The notes under the pieces: model-generated
What the model was told of the DNA's origin: nothing
Database searches by the model: none
What the model saw: the letters and a program-made list of their open reading frames with translations, nothing else
NCBI GenBank assembly: GCA_021464525.1
Contig: JADRCO010001281.1
Location: 1-20,679, forward strand
Origin: Rhizophagus sp. LPA8_4_AMF
Lineage: Eukaryota; Glomeromycota; Glomeromycetes; Glomerales; Glomeraceae
Direction: 5' to 3'
Length of the DNA stretch: 20,679 nt
Part shown: in pieces, positions 18,252-20,679 of the stretch
Layout of the letters: every line of letters begins with the position of its first letter
Position numbering within the stretch: the first letter of the stretch is position 1
Made by a program: the position numbers and the translations under genes

Positions 18252-18449
18252 ATGTCGAATTTAAAACTCCATTCTAAAAAAGCCCTTACCAAACGCTTTA
18301 AAACTCTCTCCAAAGGAAAATTAAAACATTGACACAATTATACTCACCATTTAATGGCTAGCAAATCTACTAAACAAAAAAGACATTTACGAAAAAGCTC
18401 TTTATTAGCTAGTAGCGATTGAAAGCGCTTGAAAAAAATACTAACCTAA
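18252..18449 (+). CDS. rpmI: 50S ribosomal protein bL35
   Basis: The 65 aa basic protein has the bL35 pattern: MSNLKLHSKKALTKRFK, GKLKHWHNYTHHLMASKS, KQKRHLRKSSLLASSDWKRLKKILT (family: KRFK.T..GK.K...A...H....KS.K.KR.LR....V...D.KR....L). Two TGA codons supply Trp at positions where the family has variable residues. Its length matches the family. bL35 is normally encoded in infC-rpmI-rplT, but here the neighbours are an anchored coil protein (opposite strand) and an LRR membrane protein, and neither infC nor rplT is in reach. The 18450-18613 gap downstream holds only a short inverted repeat (18458-18473) and AT-rich promoter-like sequence. Confidence 0.93.
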
Positions 18450-18613
18450 TAAATTCCGATAATTTGAATTATCCAAAAAAATCAAAATAATTATTATTCT
18501 TACAAAAAACAATATTAAATTAGCAAATAAAAGAGTTAATTAAGGTAAAATATAATTATATTTATTTTAAAAATTTTCTAAAATGGAGATATCAGCAAAT
18601 TTTTATAAAATCA

Positions 18614-19858
18614 ATGACAAACTTACAACAATATTTAGACCAAAAATATCCAACTCAGTCGGATAAAGAAAAGGTAAAAGAGATAATTTTATCAGATAAC
18701 GAAAAAGAAATAGCAGGTGGAAAATTAGATTTAAGCGAATATGTAAACCTAGAAAAATTAGCCCTTCATGGAAATTGACTAAAATCTCCTTTAACCAAAT
18801 TAAAACTGGGTAAAATGCCGAATTTAAAAATTTTTTCTTGCTCCTATAATCAGTTGACTTCGGTGGACTTTTTGAGTGAATTAACTCATCCGGAAAAATT
18901 GAAAAGTTTAAGTATAGTTCGAAATAATTTTCAACCTACCATTCTCGATTTTCTGTGTCGTTTCACTAATTTAAAAGCGTTAACCTTGGGAACGGCCAAA
19001 GAAAAAATTGAGGCTGGAACTTATAACCGCTTTTATGGTTCCTTGGAACCACTAAAAAATTTACACGATTTAACGCTTCTTTGTATTGCCGGCACGGATG
19101 TGGATAGTGGTTTAGAATATTTATCCTTGCCAAAATCAGCAGAAGGAGAGCGAAATATAATTTTGGATTGTCAACCACTAGTTCCCTTTGCCAAAGTTAA
19201 GGCTATTAAAAAGCAGTTAAAGCCTTTTAGTTACGATATTTGAGCCTGACAGTTAGCCAACCCTAAAAAAGTTTTAGTCGCTCAACCAAAATTATTCTCC
19301 CAAGACCGCCAAAAAGAGGAATGAGAAAAAGAATTAGAGTTAAAAATAAAGGCAATTCAAGAGCAAATTAATAATGCTTCCCAAGTAGGCACAACTCCGA
19401 AAACACTTGCCCGACTAGAAAGTTGCCTAAAACTTTTAAAAGAAGCCCAAGCCAAGGGATTTCCTGCTCTGCCGAATGATAATTCTGATAAAGACCAGTC
19501 AAATAATAATGATAAAAAATTAACAGAATTAAGAATAAAAGTTAAAGACCAAATTCAAACCGAATTAAAAAAACATAATTTAAAAACCAGTGATTTAAGT
19601 TCAGAAGTAGCCGACTGGGAAAGCCAGTTGGAAAAATTAATCACTGAAAATGAAATCAAAGAATTACAAAGAAAAATTTCGGCTGAAATAGAGAAAAAAA
19701 GTAAATCAGACCAAAAAGAGGAAAAAAATGACGGCTTTTCTTTGGCTACAAAAATATTATTGGGGGGTAGCATAATTTTAGTTGTATTATTTTTGGCAGT
19801 TCTGATTTACTTCCTAGCAAAAAAAAAAAAAAAAAAACATTTCTTAACCAATGAATAA
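18614..19858 (+). CDS. Leucine-rich-repeat protein with C-terminal membrane anchor
   Basis: The 414 aa frame has four TGA Trp codons. Residues about 37-175 hold irregular leucine-rich repeats (NLEKLALHGNWL, NLKIFSCSYNQLTSVDFL, LKSLSIVRNNF, NLKALTL, DLTLLCIAGTDVDSGLEYL). A long charged coiled coil follows (about 225-370), then one membrane helix (about 378-400), a Lys run made by an A19 tract and a seven-residue tail. There is no signal peptide at the N-terminus, so it is probably tail-anchored with repeats and coil inside, or exported by another route. The GSLEPLKNL and DSGLEYL phrases recall, from memory, repeat proteins predicted in Rhizophagus. It overlaps the helicase gene by eight bases, suggesting translational coupling. 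The start at 18614 is chosen for frame; an ATG at 18583 is in a short other frame. Confidence 0.8.
19819..19837 (+). repeat. Homopolymer tract, 19 A, near the end of the LRR gene
   Basis: Nineteen uninterrupted A encode the Lys run after the membrane helix of the LRR protein. Length change would alter only the last few residues. The two other frames after the tract both reach stops within about ten codons and do not join the helicase frame. Confidence 0.93.
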
Positions 19859-20679
19859 TTTAAGTGGTGAAAAAGAAAAAACCGAAATAGAAATTATTGA
19901 AATTAATTCCGAAAAAATTATTTTTAAAACTACTTACCCTTGGGCTTTTTGCTTAAACGCTAATTATGAAAATAAATTAAAACATTATTCACTTCCTAAA
20001 ACTTTACTTAACTGCCAAAAATTACAAAAAATAATTCCCAATTATGATTTTTCCAAAATTATTGTTGATAATTCTGTCGCTAACCCCAATCCCCCCCAAT
20101 TAAGAAATTACCAATTAGAAGATGTTAATTTTTTAAGCCGACTAAAAAGTGTGGCGATTTTCAGTGAAATGCGAACGGGAAAAACCCCAACCGCTTTAAT
20201 GACTTTCCAGCAATGGTCGGTAAATAATTTATTAATTATTGTTCCCAGTATTTTACAACAGCAATGACAAAAATCAGCCGAGGAATGATTAAACAAACCC
20301 GCCTATACTATTACCTATTTAAATAAAGAATGGCGTTCTAATTTTTACCAGAAATTATTACAGGAACAAGAATGAATTATTATCATTTCCAAAGATACTT
20401 TTAAGTTAGATAGTTCCTTCCTTAAAAAATTAAAAAAAAAGCAAAAAATTATTAATCCTTATTGTGCTATCGTGGATGAAGCCCATTTTTTACGTAATTA
20501 TCAATCCCAGCAAAGTAAAAGTATTTATGTTTTGCGGGATGCTCCCTACAAAATGGCTCTTACTGGCACGCCAGTGGTTAACCGCTCTCCGGACATGTTC
20601 GGTATTCTTAAATTTCTCTATCCCGAAATTTATTCCTCTTTTTGAAAATTTGCCGAACAGTATTTTTATATCTATAAAT
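19851..20679 (+). CDS. SNF2-family (superfamily 2) DNA translocase, 3' end outside window
   Basis: At least 276 aa are in the window, starting at ATG 19851, which lies inside the last codons of the LRR gene. After an N-terminal region of about 80 residues come LRNYQLEDVNFL (Q-motif-like), Walker A EMRTGKT (K111), LLIIVPSILQQQW (motif Ia region), Walker B DEAH (D209) and TGTPVVNRSPDMFGIL (motif III, a SNF2 hallmark), with TGA Trp codons in between. The family uses ATP to move along duplex DNA. Mollicute members are usually stand-alone or linked to restriction or repair genes. The second RecA lobe and any nuclease lie beyond the window. The overlap with a membrane-anchored LRR gene is unusual for this family. 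Confidence 0.92.

Noticed and set aside
18458..18473. Inverted repeat GATAAT/ATTATC just after rpmI, as a terminator
   Set aside because: The stem is AT-rich and short and no T-run follows on the plus strand; chance is likely in this composition.
18583..18666. Alternative ATG upstream of the LRR gene giving a 27-residue peptide
   Set aside because: It is in a different frame, ends early and shows no family features; an upstream leader peptide cannot be excluded.
19819..19860. Slippage at A19 producing an LRR-helicase fusion
   Set aside because: Both alternative frames after the tract meet a stop (TAA 19845-19847 or a TAA shortly after 19854) before joining the helicase frame.
1..20679. Many genes look broken into fragments by TGA stops
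   Set aside because: The fragments lie in one frame, join at TGA and align with full-length families. TGA is Trp here, so these are intact genes.

Overview
Organism. The window is very AT-rich. Its genes only read through if TGA encodes tryptophan: every long gene (polC, ligA, uvrC, the three ABC transporters, rpmI) carries in-frame TGA codons at positions where Trp is plausible, and ends at TAA or TAG. That is translation table 4, so this is a Mollicute. Three traits point to a Mycoplasma-related endobacterium of arbuscular mycorrhizal fungi ('Candidatus Moeniiplasma'-like): a leucine-rich-repeat membrane protein resembling, as far as I recall, repeat proteins predicted in Rhizophagus; several long simple-sequence tracts; and clipped housekeeping genes. 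This placement is an inference without a database search.

Layout. 1-1131 (minus strand): a partial membrane protein, a possible small ORF, a two-helix zinc-ribbon membrane protein whose frame is broken inside a (CT)17 tract, and a HIT-family hydrolase. 1208-5790 (plus): a PolC lacking most of its polymerase module, a lone middle piece of alanyl-tRNA synthetase, and a membrane protein with a degenerate Lon-like ATPase segment. 5808-12170 (minus): an anchored coiled-coil surface protein behind an A18 tract with two start codons in different frames, a soluble coiled-coil protein, and three consecutive ABC exporter half-transporters. Two of these have nucleotide-binding domains with almost no helical subdomain and end exactly at the H-loop histidine. 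12200-17479 (plus): ligA without BRCT, a second membrane protein broken inside an (AG)16 tract, an RluC/RluD-type pseudouridine synthase, and uvrC without its C-terminal helix-hairpin-helix. 17564-18043 (minus): an anchored coiled-coil protein. 18252-20679 (plus): rpmI away from its usual partners, the LRR membrane protein with an A19 tract near its end, and an overlapping SNF2-family helicase that runs off the window.

How it fits together. Housekeeping genes (replication, repair, translation) are interleaved with cell-envelope genes. Four simple-sequence tracts all lie inside genes for membrane-anchored proteins, and three of them separate the start from the body of the protein. This looks like a set of slippage-switched surface genes. 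The other theme is reduction: PolC, AlaRS, LigA, UvrC and two ABC ATPases lack whole domains while their remaining frames are open.

I saw no tRNA, rRNA, CRISPR array, insertion sequence or replication origin by eye.
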